From Paenibacillus ihumii (lineage in GTDB: Bacteria > Bacillota > Bacilli > Paenibacillales > Paenibacillaceae), in contig NZ_LN884299.1 of assembly GCF_001403875.1 (NCBI RefSeq), positions 248,001-312,000 of the forward strand: a stretch of 64,000 bases of DNA, read 5' to 3'. Positions within the stretch are counted from its first letter, which is position 1. Each line of letters begins with the position of its first letter. Positions 26,646 through 35,494 of this stretch are shown piece by piece. The notes under the pieces are model-generated. The model did no database searches and had not been told where the DNA came from. It was given only the letters and a program-made list of their open reading frames with translations. The position numbers were made by a program, and so were the translations under genes.

Positions 26646-27803
26646 ATGGAGAGGCCGCTGCTTCTTCCCTTAATGTACGGGATGATTTTGTTTCCGGGAT
26701 TTTTTCATATTTTCCTGCTGCAAAATTCCCTTTACGACCGGTATGTCATCCACATTCTGGCCTTGTTCACTTTAGCGGTGCTGGGGCGCTTCTTGAAAGA
26801 CCGCATCCAAATAACGGCATGGGGCCTTCTGCTTATCGCCGCCTCAGCCTGGCTCTGCCATGCCTATGGCGGCCTGGTAAGCCTGGCGGCTCTATCGCCC
26901 GTTTTTGTCTATGCGGCTCTGCCTGGCAGGCTTATTCGGATCCAACTGCTTGCGCTTCACTTCGGGGCGGTCTACTTCGCCATGCTGTCCCAGCCGCTAA
27001 GCTGGAGGATCGGCATTCTGCTGATTTTACTGTTTATGGCTGCCGCCCTCGCCTATCTCCAACAGGCCATCACCAACAAGAACACCGTCCAGCAAATGTA
27101 CGATGACCTGCGCAGGCGGTATTACGAGCTGGATGAGTCTCATCGCACCCTGCTGCTATTCAGCAGACAGGTGGAAGGAGCGGCTCAGGCCGAGGAACGG
27201 ACAAGGATCTCCCGGGAGCTCCACGACGATCTGGGGCATCGCCTGATCCGGGCCAAAATGATGATGGAGGCTGCGCTGCATGTGGTTCCGGCCGATCCCG
27301 ACAAGGGAATGGCACTGCTGGGACAAATTCGGGACCAGCTCTCCGCCGGGCTTGATGAGCTGCGTTCCACAGTACGCCGGTTAAAGCCGCCCTCCGAGGT
27401 GACGGGAATCCAGGCGCTGGGCATGATGCTGGAGGAAATCGGCAGGGAGCACGGCATCCGGACGTCTCTGACCGTGGAGGGGCAGCCTTACCCCCTATAT
27501 CCGAGTCTGGAAATCATTATGTATAAAAATGCACGCGAAGCCATTACCAATGCGCTGAAGCATGGCCGGCCCGGGGCCGTCGAGATCCGCCTAGTCTACG
27601 CGGAAGGCGAAATCCGCATGTCCGTCAGCAACGACGGAGCTGTACCGCCCCCCTACTGGAATAACAGCAGAACTGCCGGCTTAGGAGTATCGGGGATGAG
27701 AGAACGCTGCCAGGTCGCGGGAGGAAGGCTTGAAATTGAGGTGGAGCCCTGCTTTACGGTAACGACACGGCTCCCTGTAACACACCAGGAGAAAGTCCTA
27801 TAA
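26646..27803 (+). CDS. Sensor histidine kinase, NarL/DesK (HisKA_3) type
   Basis: The product has 385 residues from ATG 26646, which has GGGGGAG; upstream in-frame starts lack one. Five to six membrane helices occupy residues 1-135 with almost no extracellular loop, so it probably senses membrane state or a lipophilic compound. A coiled linker leads to ERTRISRELHDDLGHRL with phospho-acceptor His193. The ATPase domain shows NAREAITNALKHG (N box) and GLGVSGM (G box). It is 24 bp upstream of its response regulator and divergent from the ABC exporter it likely controls. Confidence 0.9.
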   Translation: MERPLLLPLMYGMILFPGFFHIFLLQNSLYDRYVIHILALFTLAVLGRFLKDRIQITAWGLLLIAASAWLCHAYGGLVSLAALSPVFVYAALPGRLIRIQLLALHFGAVYFAMLSQPLSWRIGILLILLFMAAALAYLQQAITNKNTVQQMYDDLRRRYYELDESHRTLLLFSRQVEGAAQAEERTRISRELHDDLGHRLIRAKMMMEAALHVVPADPDKGMALLGQIRDQLSAGLDELRSTVRRLKPPSEVTGIQALGMMLEEIGREHGIRTSLTVEGQPYPLYPSLEIIMYKNAREAITNALKHGRPGAVEIRLVYAEGEIRMSVSNDGAVPPPYWNNSRTAGLGVSGMRERCQVAGGRLEIEVEPCFTVTTRLPVTHQEKVL

Positions 27804-27827
27804 TCAGGCGGGAGTGAATGTGAAGCT

Positions 27828-28661
27828 ATGACGATTACGACAGCGAACGCAAACGCAGATACGGATTTAAGGGTATTGATCGTTGATGATGATCCTTTTA
27901 TACGGGAAAGCTTATCCCTGCTCATTGGCATGGATCCTCAGATTGAAGTCGCGGGTACGGCCCGCCATGGGCTGGAGGCTGTAAATCTGCTGCAAAGCGG
28001 CGAGGTGCCTCTGCCGGATGTGGTGCTGATGGACATTCGCATGCCGGAATGCGACGGCGTGGAAGGGACGAAGCGGATCAAAGCCATGTTCCCGCAGATC
28101 TCCGTCCTCATCCTGACCACCTTCGACGACGATGAGTTCATTATTGAGGCCCTCAAGAGCGGGGCCAGCGGTTATCTGCTCAAGAACATCCCGCCGAGCC
28201 GGATTATCCAGGGAATCCGAACCGTGCATAGCGGCAGCATGCTCATCCATCCCGATATCGCCCGCAAGCTGACCGGCCTGCTCCGCGTTCCGGAGGAGGC
28301 TGCAGCAGCGAACGCTGGAATGGATGCGGGGAGAGCATCAGCGGGACAAGAGGCGAAGACTCAACCGGGGTGCTCCGAGCCGGGGCAGGGATCGGGATCG
28401 GACGGGACATCCCTTGACGGCTCCGCCTCGCATGAGAGCTTGGTGCAGAGCAAGCTAAGAGCCGCTGGACTGACCTCCGCCGAGCAGAATGTCGTAGCGC
28501 TGATTGCCGAAGGCATGTCCAACAAGGAGATTGCCCAGAAGCTGTTCCTTAGCGAGGGCACCGTCAAAAATTACGTTACCGATATTCTTGCCAAGCTCCA
28601 GGTTCGCGACCGCACGCAGATCGCGATTCTCTATTGGAGGAATGATCATCAGCAAATGTAG
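27828..28661 (+). CDS. LuxR/NarL-family response regulator
   Basis: The 277-residue regulator has a receiver domain (about 15-130) with phospho-acceptor Asp69 in LMDIRMP, switch Thr97/98 in LILTTFD, and Lys119. A NarL-type HTH follows near residues 208-270 (LTSAEQNVVALIAEGMSNKEIA, SEGTVKNYVTDILAKL). The Gly/Ser/Ala-rich linker between the domains is about 55 residues, far longer than in most NarL proteins. It is co-transcribed with the kinase. Confidence 0.92.
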   Translation: MTITTANANADTDLRVLIVDDDPFIRESLSLLIGMDPQIEVAGTARHGLEAVNLLQSGEVPLPDVVLMDIRMPECDGVEGTKRIKAMFPQISVLILTTFDDDEFIIEALKSGASGYLLKNIPPSRIIQGIRTVHSGSMLIHPDIARKLTGLLRVPEEAAAANAGMDAGRASAGQEAKTQPGCSEPGQGSGSDGTSLDGSASHESLVQSKLRAAGLTSAEQNVVALIAEGMSNKEIAQKLFLSEGTVKNYVTDILAKLQVRDRTQIAILYWRNDHQQM

Positions 28662-28679
28662 CGGATTTAAACACAAAAA

Positions 28680-28712
28680 CAGCTGTAGCTCCAACGGAGT
28701 ACAGCTGCTTCG
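28680..28712 (-). terminator. Terminator, mainly for the YdjO-like gene
   Basis: CAGCTGTA/TACAGCTG with inner GCTCC/GGAG stem. On the minus strand it is followed by TTTTTG, so it ends the YdjO transcript and may also stop the regulator transcript. Confidence 0.8.
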
Positions 28713-28726
28713 TTATGGGTCGATGA

Positions 28727-28960
28727 CTAACTGTCGATTTTCACGCCTTTAGGCAGCGACTTCTGATCTAAATTCGTATTTACCAGCTGGGGGAGCATGC
28801 GCATCCCCTTCTCCATCTCAGAGGAACACAGAGGACATACCGGAGTGTAATCAAACGCAAAATTATCCCTCATCCATCCGTTGCAGCTCTCGCTCGTACA
28901 AGACCATACCGGCGTGTTCTCCTCAGGAATTTCTTCTAACGTTTTTTTACGGTAATTCAT
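28727..28960 (-). CDS. Cold-inducible YdjO-like zinc-ribbon protein
   Basis: The 77-residue protein carries two Cys pairs, CTSESC and CPLC, with a WMRDNFAFDYTPVCPLCSSEM block that identifies the YdjO family. ATG 28960 has AAGGAGGG. YdjO is cold-induced in Bacillus. The cold-shock gene next to it supports a shared stress context. Molecular function unknown. Confidence 0.85.
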   Translation of the reverse strand: MNYRKKTLEEIPEENTPVWSCTSESCNGWMRDNFAFDYTPVCPLCSSEMEKGMRMLPQLVNTNLDQKSLPKGVKIDS

Positions 28961-29080
28961 GTTTTCCCTCCTTGGGTTATAGGGGTAAATTTATATTGGG
29001 AAACTCTGGCCCCTTAAACAAGAAAAACGTCTATCGACGTAATTTCTTCGTGGACAGACCGCTTTTGACATCTTTAACAG

Positions 29081-29116
29081 AACTGCCCTTAACGGCGGTT
29101 CCGTTAAGAGCAGTTT
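29081..29116 (-). terminator. Hairpin after the cold-shock gene
   Basis: AACTGC-CTTAACGG pairs with CCGTTAAG-GCAGTT. There is no long T run on the minus strand, so termination may be partial or the stem may protect the message. Confidence 0.6.
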
Positions 29117-29124
29117 AGCCTGTA

Positions 29125-29325
29125 TTAAAGTTTGACTACGTTTTCGGCTTGCGGGCCGCGGTTGCCTTGAACAACGTTGAATTGTACACGTTGGCCTTCG
29201 TCCAGCGTCTTGAAGCCTTCGCCGGTAATTGCGCTGAAATGTACGAATACGTCATTTCCGCCTTCAACTTCGATAAAGCCGAAGCCCTTCTCAGCGTTAA
29301 ACCATTTTACTGTTCCAGTTTCCAT
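29125..29325 (-). CDS. Cold-shock protein (CspA/CspB family)
   Basis: The 66-residue OB-fold protein has RNP1 KGFGFIEV and RNP2 VFVHFSAI, full length for the family. It binds single-stranded RNA and DNA and prevents mRNA structures at low temperature. Start ATG 29325 has TAGGAGGT. The ~150 bp upstream are AT-rich, consistent with a long leader, as is common for csp genes. Confidence 0.95.
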   Translation of the reverse strand: METGTVKWFNAEKGFGFIEVEGGNDVFVHFSAITGEGFKTLDEGQRVQFNVVQGNRGPQAENVVKL

Positions 29326-29621
29326 TTGAGGTACCTCCTAGAAATATTAACATGTTCATTTTTACATAAAAAAATTCACACATTGAAAAAAGCTCCATCT
29401 CAAAAGGTGACACTCTTTTCAACGTGTGAATATCTGTACTGCATCACTTTAATCAACTATGGTTTATTATACTCCTCCCTTAGGAAAAAAGCAAATGAAC
29501 TGTAAAAATACGGCAGGATGCCGGTCTAAAACTATAATAAGGCAAGCCGCTATGCCGCCTTTGTCTGGAGGACAGGGGCCTGCTGGCGGCCGGCAAACGG
29601 ATAAGAAGGGAAGGCCTGAAC

Positions 29622-30401
29622 ATGATCGATGCCCATATTCACCTGGATCAATACAAGAATGCAGAGATTGAGCGTCTAATGAAAAATATGCGAGGCTCCG
29701 GCGTAGAGGGACTTGTGACCGTATCCACGAACCTGGAATCCTCCATCGCTAACCTGGCTCTCGCCGAGCGTTATCCGGGGATCGTTCATCCGGCCTTCGG
29801 CTACCATCCGGAGAATCCCCTGCCGACAGAGGAGGAGGCCGCCCGGCTGCTATCCTGGATGGAACGCAGGGCTAAGCGGATGATCGCCGTTGGGGAAATC
29901 GGCCTCCCTTACTATCTCCGCCGGCAATGGGCCAAGGAAGGCCGCTGCCTCGATTTGAACGCCTATGTACAGCTGCTGGAGCGGTTCCTCAGCTTCGCCG
30001 AACGGCATGACAAGCCCGTCGTTCTCCATGCGGTCTACGAGGATGCCGACCTCGTTTGCGATATTTTGGAGCGTTACCCTATTCGGAAGGCCCATTTCCA
30101 CTGGTTCAAAGGCTCCCGGCACACGGTGGAAAAGATGGCCGAGCGCGGCTATTACATCTCATTCACCCCAGATCTGCTGTATGAACCGGAAATCATCGAG
30201 CTCGCCCGCAGCTATCCCGCCGATCAGGTGATGGCGGAGACAGACGGCCCCTGGCCTTTCGAAGGGCCGTTTGCAGGGCAGCTTACCCAGCCGCCAATGG
30301 TGCTGGAAATCGCTGAAGCCTGGGGCGCCATTCAGGGCATCGCTCCAGAGGAGGCGCGCCGCCGTCTCCGCAACAATACGAGGCGTTTCTATGGCATATG
30401 A
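29622..30401 (+). CDS. TatD-family metal-dependent hydrolase
   Basis: The 259-residue TIM-barrel protein has metal ligands HIHLDQ near the start, GEIGLPYY near residue 90, VVLHAV near 130, HFHWFKGS near 152 and the terminal ETDGPWPF near 207. TatD proteins are divalent-metal nucleases or phosphoesterases. This subgroup differs from classical TatD (YY instead of D at GEIGLDY), so the substrate is unclear. It converges on the nitroreductase gene with only 30 bp between. Confidence 0.85.
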   Translation: MIDAHIHLDQYKNAEIERLMKNMRGSGVEGLVTVSTNLESSIANLALAERYPGIVHPAFGYHPENPLPTEEEAARLLSWMERRAKRMIAVGEIGLPYYLRRQWAKEGRCLDLNAYVQLLERFLSFAERHDKPVVLHAVYEDADLVCDILERYPIRKAHFHWFKGSRHTVEKMAERGYYISFTPDLLYEPEIIELARSYPADQVMAETDGPWPFEGPFAGQLTQPPMVLEIAEAWGAIQGIAPEEARRRLRNNTRRFYGI

Positions 30402-30431
30402 GGAGCGAGCGAGTCCCTTGGAGCAGATCTC

Positions 30432-31211
30432 TTATTTCGTGCCAAAGCCCCGTTCCCGCAAAAAGGAGGCCATATGCATTCGCGAGGGCTGGGCGAGCTT
30501 GTCTGCCATCAGCTCCGACCATGGCGTGTCCTTAGCTCCGCCGGTTCTTTCGCGCAGATAGGCCGACATGATCTCGTCATATCGTGCGACCTGCTTCTCC
30601 GCAGTGGAGGCATCATAGCCGTTCCAATGCAGAACCGCCTCCTGCGGCAGCCTCGGCCGAAGAATCGGCTGTTGATCCGGATAGCCGATGCACATGCCGA
30701 AGACGGGATAGACGAGCTCAGGCACGCCGAGCAGACGGGCAGCTTCGGCAATCTGATTGCGGATGCCGCCGATATACACGATGCCAAGCCCCATGGATTC
30801 CGCGGCGATCGCTGCGTTCTGGGCCGCCAGGGCAGCATCCACAGTAGCTACAATCAAATTTTCCATCGAGCCTTCGTAGGTTTCTTGTCCGGGCCGATGC
30901 TTGTGCGCGGCGGCTTTCAATCTGGACAAATCGGCACACCATACCAAAAATACGGGACAGCTGTATACATACGCCTGATTCCCGCTCAGACGGGACAGCT
31001 CCTCTTTAAGCTTCTTCTCGGTCACGGCGATCACGCTGTAAGCCTGGACATGGCTTGAAGACGAAGCAGCCTGTCCGGCTGCAACAATCGTTTCGACCTG
31101 CTCGCGCGTTAGCGCCTCGTCCTTAAATTTGCGGATAGAACGGTGACCCAGCAGCAAGGCGACCGTCTCATTCACGGATTTTATAGCTTCCGAATGATTG
31201 TTATTATGCAT
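30432..31211 (-). CDS. Oxygen-insensitive NADPH nitroreductase (NfrA/NfsA type)
   Basis: The 259-residue flavoprotein has GHRSIRKFKDEALT near residue 22 for FMN binding, and later AIAAESMGLGIVYIGGIRN, the NfsA-family block. It reduces nitro compounds, quinones or flavins with NADPH. Start is ATG 31211 behind AAAAGGAGAG. Confidence 0.9.
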   Translation of the reverse strand: MHNNNHSEAIKSVNETVALLLGHRSIRKFKDEALTREQVETIVAAGQAASSSSHVQAYSVIAVTEKKLKEELSRLSGNQAYVYSCPVFLVWCADLSRLKAAAHKHRPGQETYEGSMENLIVATVDAALAAQNAAIAAESMGLGIVYIGGIRNQIAEAARLLGVPELVYPVFGMCIGYPDQQPILRPRLPQEAVLHWNGYDASTAEKQVARYDEIMSAYLRERTGGAKDTPWSELMADKLAQPSRMHMASFLRERGFGTK

Positions 31212-31244
31212 CGCTTTGTTCTCTCCTTTTCTAACTAGGCTTTA

Positions 31245-31375
31245 GGTGCTCCTGCTTTAGATGCTCTCTGTTATTGGTGCTCCTGTTTCAGATGCTTCCT
31301 GCTTTTGGTGCTCCTGCTTCAGATGCTCCCTGCTTTTGGTGCTCCTGCTCCAGATGCTCCCTGCCTCATCTCCTC
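31245..31375. repeat. 30-bp tandem array GGTGCTCCTGCTTCAGATGCTCCCTGCTTTT
   Basis: Four copies of a 30-bp unit fill most of the gap between the nitroreductase and LysE genes. Copies two to four differ at a few positions only. Confidence 0.9.
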
Positions 31376-31395
31376 TAATCCCCTGAAATCACCTC

Positions 31396-32004
31396 TTATA
31401 ATAACTGGATAATAATATATCCCGCCATGGCCCAAACGATGAGCGCCGACAGCTTATTAATATAACGCAGCACCCTGCCGCTTCGATCCATGCCGCCAAT
31501 CAGCCGACCCGCCCAGCACAGCCCCAGGAACCAGATCCACGATACGGCGACGGCCGCCCCGGCAAACAGCGCTTTATCCAGCCCTTCAAAGCGGAGCGAG
31601 CTCGTACCGATCACACCGACCGTATCCATGATGGCGTGAGGATTCAGGAGCGATACGGATAGAGCGAACACCATTTGTTTACCCGCCGGAAGGCTGGCTT
31701 CACCAGCCGCAGGCAGATCGGGACGGCTTCGCCAGATCGACCAGCCCATGTACAGCATGAAGAGGGCGCCGACAATGAACAGCATGATTTTCAACCAGGA
31801 TATCGTCAGAACGATAAGAGAGACCCCCGCAACGGCCAGGACAATCAACAGCGTATCGCATAGAGCTGCCGTGATGACCGCTGGCAGCGCGTGCCGAAAT
31901 TTGCGGTGTCCCGCTCCCTGATTAAATACGAAAACATTCTGCACGCCAAGCGGCAGGATCAAGCCGATGGCCAGTACAAATCCATAAATCATTGCTTCCC
32001 ACAT
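31396..32004 (-). CDS. LysE/ArgO-family amino-acid exporter
   Basis: About 202 residues from ATG 32004, which has GGAGG 10 bp upstream; earlier in-frame starts lack one. Six hydrophobic segments and the N-terminal LPLGVQNVFVFNQG, followed by SLLNPHAIMDTVG near residue 117, identify the ArgO/LysE group that exports basic amino acids. It is divergent from the MocR regulator, which may control it. Confidence 0.87.
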   Translation of the reverse strand: MWEAMIYGFVLAIGLILPLGVQNVFVFNQGAGHRKFRHALPAVITAALCDTLLIVLAVAGVSLIVLTISWLKIMLFIVGALFMLYMGWSIWRSRPDLPAAGEASLPAGKQMVFALSVSLLNPHAIMDTVGVIGTSSLRFEGLDKALFAGAAVAVSWIWFLGLCWAGRLIGGMDRSGRVLRYINKLSALIVWAMAGYIIIQLL

Positions 32005-32176
32005 CCTACGATTCCTCCGTTTTCTGCAAATCCTGCTGTTTTCATTGTAAGCAAAAAGGATTGACTTTGGCTCCAGCCATTTGGATGGATTACAAACCAA
32101 CCAAATTATATAATAGAATGATACAAGTTTTGAATGGTACCCTGCGCACCCGCTTCTCCCGATTGGGGAGGATTAA

Positions 32177-32283
32177 GTCGGGGAGTACTTGAGAGTTACT
32201 TGAGAGTTACTTGAGAGTTACTTGAGAGCTTCTTGAGAGCTTCTTGAGAGTTACTTGAGAGTTACTTGAGAGTTACTTGGGAG
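32177..32283. repeat. 11-bp tandem array AGAGTTACTTG
   Basis: Nine to ten copies of TTGAGAGTTAC(TTGAGAGCTTC) run up to the MocR start. The last copy has mutated to TTGGGAGGATG and supplies the ribosome binding site. Confidence 0.93.
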
Positions 32284-32290
32284 GATGATT

Positions 32291-33742
32291 ATGGAGCAAC
32301 CCCATTGGCAGCCCAGCCGACAATCGGCTGCACCGCTGCATGTTCAAATCATGCAATATATCCGGGACAAAATCGCCGGCGGCGAATGGCCCGTAGGCAC
32401 CCGAATTCCCTCGCAGCGCAAGCTGGCTGAGGCCTTCAAGGTGAACCGCAGCACGGTCGTGACTGCCCTGGAGGAACTTGCGGCCGCCGGGATGCTGGAG
32501 GGCTGCAGAGGCGGCGGAACCCGGGTGGTCAACCATACCTGGGGCGCGCTTGCCGCCAAGCCTCCGACGAACTGGGACGACTACGTCAAGTCCGGTATAC
32601 ACCGGCCTAATCTGCCCGCCGTCCAGGAGATCAACCGCGCCGAGTTCCACCCCGGCATCGTCCGGCTCGGAACTGGCGAGCTGTCGCCCGAGCTGCTTCC
32701 GCACCGGGAGATGAGCAGCGTGCTTCACCGCGTCGCGGATCGGACTCCCTCGCTCGGATACGGGGAGCCGATGGGAGATCCGCAGCTTCGCGAGCTGCTC
32801 GCGGCCCGGCTCCGGAAGCTCGGCATCGCGGCCTCTCCCGCTTCCGTGCTCGTCGTCTCCGGGGCGCTTCAGGCGCTGCAGCTCATTTCCGTCGGATTGC
32901 TTGAGCAGGGGTCGGCTGTACTGGTAGAGCGCCCCTCCTATCTGTACTCCGTTCCCGTCTTTCAATCCGCGGGCATGAAGCTGCGCGGGGTCCCGATGGA
33001 CGAGGAAGGATTGCGGGCGGATCTGGTCGGCGCATACGCGAGACAATACAGCGCATCTTTGCTGTATACCATTCCGACGTTCCATAACCCGTCGGGGACG
33101 CTGATGACCGAGCAGCGCCGCAGGCAGCTGATGGACGCCATCGAAGCCGAAGGCCTGCCGGTCATTGAAGACGATGTGTATCGCGATTTATGGCTGGACG
33201 AGCCTTCTCCCCGTCCGCTCAAAGCCCGGGATACAGCCGGAAACATCCTCTATCTCGGCAGCCTGTCCAAGACGGTCAGCCCCGGGCTTCGCATCGGCTG
33301 GATCGCCGGACCGCAGCCCGTGCTGGAGCGCCTTGCCGACATTAAGATGCAGAGCGACTACGGCTCCAGCACGTTGTCCCAGCAAGCGGCAGCCGAATGG
33401 CTTGGCAGCGGATGGTATGAGCAGCATATGGAGCGGGTTCGCGATCAGCTGAAGGCGCGGCGAGCCATCATGCTGGGCTGTCTGGACAAGCATTTTTCTG
33501 ATATCGCAAGCTGGAATGCGCCTCCCGGGGGCTTTTACATTTGGCTCAAGCTGCACTCGCAGCTCCCTGCGAGAACGCTGTTCGATCAGGCGCTCCGCCG
33601 GAACATTCTCATCAATCCTGGCCATCTGTACGATCGGGACGCGAATCAATATATACGCCTCTCGTACGCCTATGCCTCTCTGAAAGACATGGAGCAGAGT
33701 CTTGCCCAGTTAGCAGAGATCATTAAGTCCATTTCTTCCTGA
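32291..33742 (+). CDS. MocR-type GntR/aminotransferase regulator
   Basis: About 483 residues. An N-terminal GntR winged helix (about 10-75, RIPSQRKLAEAFKVNRSTV) is fused to a fold-type-I aminotransferase domain. This has the PLP-lysine motif SLSKTVSPGLRIGW near residue 335, and NPSG and IEDDVYRDL further up. MocR regulators sense PLP or amino compounds. ATG 32291 is preferred over 32285 because the GGGAGG Shine-Dalgarno ends at 32284. It is divergent from LysE. Confidence 0.92.
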   Translation: MEQPHWQPSRQSAAPLHVQIMQYIRDKIAGGEWPVGTRIPSQRKLAEAFKVNRSTVVTALEELAAAGMLEGCRGGGTRVVNHTWGALAAKPPTNWDDYVKSGIHRPNLPAVQEINRAEFHPGIVRLGTGELSPELLPHREMSSVLHRVADRTPSLGYGEPMGDPQLRELLAARLRKLGIAASPASVLVVSGALQALQLISVGLLEQGSAVLVERPSYLYSVPVFQSAGMKLRGVPMDEEGLRADLVGAYARQYSASLLYTIPTFHNPSGTLMTEQRRRQLMDAIEAEGLPVIEDDVYRDLWLDEPSPRPLKARDTAGNILYLGSLSKTVSPGLRIGWIAGPQPVLERLADIKMQSDYGSSTLSQQAAAEWLGSGWYEQHMERVRDQLKARRAIMLGCLDKHFSDIASWNAPPGGFYIWLKLHSQLPARTLFDQALRRNILINPGHLYDRDANQYIRLSYAYASLKDMEQSLAQLAEIIKSISS

Positions 33743-33837
33743 GCTTTAATATTCAAAATGGACTCATGCTAAATTATTCCAGATTCCAAGCAACTATTTC
33801 GATGGGGAAGCCGTTTTATAGTTAGGAGGGGTCATAT

Positions 33838-34497
33838 ATGCACACCAGACGGATTTTACGAAGCTTCACCTGCTTCATTGTCTTATTCCTGCTGCTTACA
33901 GGGTGTAAGAATACAGAGGTTCTTAGCGGCAAACCAGGCACTCAGCCACCTGCCGCCGTCGATCCGCTCCAGGAGCCTGCTGACAGCAGCGCTGGAGCAG
34001 GGAACAGCTCTGCGGGAACAGGGCTTGACGATACGGAAGCTGTGGAACCGGAATCGGGTCAGGAGCTGGCTTCGCCTGCAGAGATCGATGGCAGCGCGGG
34101 ACAGCTCTACGGCCTGGCGTTCGAAGCGATGATGCCTATCGATAAAGGCTTGAATGCGGGTATGGAATATATTGCGATCGACTTTAGCGTTCTGTCGCAT
34201 CTAACGGAAGAAGATAAACAGTTTATTGAGCAGTATATGGGCAAGTTTTCCGTCCCGGTCAAGGAGGCCACCCTCGAGCAGCTCATGGAAAGCGAGGAAG
34301 ACAGCTTCCATGAGAATGGCATGGCTCTGAAAGGAGTGCTGCTCCAAATCGAAAAGGTTGAAATTAACGAGGACAGCGCCATCATTGAAGGCATGAAATA
34401 CAAATCAGGAAAAGGCGCCATCGGCATAAACATCAAGCTGAGTTTGGAGAATGGTGCGTGGAAGGTTGTCGAGACAGCCGACACCTGGATTAGCTGA
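33838..34497 (+). CDS. Lipoprotein of unknown function
   Basis: The 219-residue product has a lipoprotein signal peptide (positive start, hydrophobic stretch, LLLTGC lipobox near residue 22). A Ser/Gly/Ala/Pro-rich low-complexity spacer of about 50 residues follows, then a folded domain (100-219) with IEGMKYKSGKGAIGINIKL and GAWKVVETADTW. The last part resembles generic DUF-type export domains, but no family is assigned. TTAGGAGGGG precedes ATG 33838. Confidence 0.75.
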   Translation: MHTRRILRSFTCFIVLFLLLTGCKNTEVLSGKPGTQPPAAVDPLQEPADSSAGAGNSSAGTGLDDTEAVEPESGQELASPAEIDGSAGQLYGLAFEAMMPIDKGLNAGMEYIAIDFSVLSHLTEEDKQFIEQYMGKFSVPVKEATLEQLMESEEDSFHENGMALKGVLLQIEKVEINEDSAIIEGMKYKSGKGAIGINIKLSLENGAWKVVETADTWIS

Positions 34498-34585
34498 ACG
34501 GAGCATCTGACCTCTTTCCTGCAGGTTAGAGAATCATTCCGAGCGGCTAGAAATGGGAAATTGCTGTTAGCCAATGCTGTTCTTA

Positions 34586-34641
34586 TAAAAAAACTGCCCG
34601 GGATCACAAGATTTCTTGTATTCCCGGGCAGACTCTTTTTC
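34586..34641. terminator. Bidirectional terminator between lipoprotein gene and copZ
   Basis: CTGCCCGGGAT pairs with ATTCCCGGGCAG, with A-rich and T-rich flanks on both sides (AAAAAAACTGCC...GGCAGACTCTTTTT). Confidence 0.93.
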
Positions 34642-34659
34642 ACTTCTAAATTTACCTTC

Positions 34660-34860
34660 TTATGCCACGTCGTAACCCTGATCCTCGATGGCTTCCTTGA
34701 TTGCCTCTACGCTGAGCTTGCTCTCGTCATAGCTGACCGTGACGCTTTTGGCGGACAAATCGACCTTAGCGCTTGCTCCCAGCTCGGATAGCGCGCCCTC
34801 GATCGAGTTCACGCAATGATTGCAGGACATTCCTTCAACGTTTAATGTAACAGTTTGCAA
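34660..34860 (-). CDS. copZ: Copper chaperone CopZ
   Basis: The 66-residue HMA-domain protein has the Cu(I) motif GMSCNHC (MxCxxC) at residues 10-16. The start is TTG at 34860, behind GAGGAGGAATTAACA. It carries cytosolic copper to a CopA ATPase, whose gene is not in the window. It follows csoR by about 100 bp on the same strand. Confidence 0.93.
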   Translation of the reverse strand: MQTVTLNVEGMSCNHCVNSIEGALSELGASAKVDLSAKSVTVSYDESKLSVEAIKEAIEDQGYDVA

Positions 34861-34961
34861 TGTTAATTCCTCCTCTTAAATTTTTGCTTGATCAAACATT
34901 CGGATCCTTTGCCGAAAATTTCACTTCTGCCTGTCTATATCCTTAGCATTCTTATTTACCC

Positions 34962-35312
34962 TTATTTCATTAGCTTATTGACCGTAATCAAGAGCTCATC
35001 CACGACTTCCGGCTCTCCGGCCTGAATTCGCTCAATGACACAGCTCTTCATATGGCCCTCCAGCAGCAGCCGCCCAACGCTGTTCAGAGCCGACTGCACA
35101 GCCGCAATTTGGTTAAGCACGTCATCGCAGTACGTATCCTTGTCGATCATGCCCTTTATACCGCGTATTTGTCCTTCAATCCGATTGAGGCGCCGGGTCA
35201 AATTGTTCTTCATCTCATCGGAATGATGACTGCGTCTTTCAGTGGAAGCCAAGCTCTCTGCAGAGCAAGCGTCATCTTCGCAATGATGCCCGTTCTCTCT
35301 TGTCTCAGCCAT
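34962..35312 (-). CDS. csoR: Copper-sensing repressor CsoR
   Basis: The 116-residue all-helical DUF156 regulator has the Cu(I) ligands Cys (TYCDDVL), His (LEGHMKS) and Cys (KSCVIE) in the expected C-H-C spacing. RRLNRIEGQIRGIKGMI near residue 40 is the family signature. The N-terminal 35 residues are rich in His and Cys (HHCEDDACS, RRSHHSDEM), longer than usual. It should repress its own transcript through the operator 37 bp upstream. Confidence 0.94.
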   Translation of the reverse strand: MAETRENGHHCEDDACSAESLASTERRSHHSDEMKNNLTRRLNRIEGQIRGIKGMIDKDTYCDDVLNQIAAVQSALNSVGRLLLEGHMKSCVIERIQAGEPEVVDELLITVNKLMK

Positions 35313-35348
35313 GCGGCTATCACTCCTTTCCCTGTAAGCTTATTTTAT

Positions 35349-35367
35349 CATACCCCTATAGGGTATG
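35349..35367. promoter_or_regulatory. CsoR operator
   Basis: CATACCCCTATAGGGTATG is an almost perfect palindrome of the GTAB-type (TACCC..GGGTA) CsoR site, placed just upstream of csoR. Confidence 0.9.
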
Positions 35368-35494
35368 TAAAATGCATTTGTTTGGTCTTTTTGTGGAACC
35401 CTGGATTTTTCTTCCTAAGCACTAGGTTGAAATATGCCTTATAAAATTCATTACATCGTATTAAGTCTCATTTATTAATTTAAGAACGGATCCA

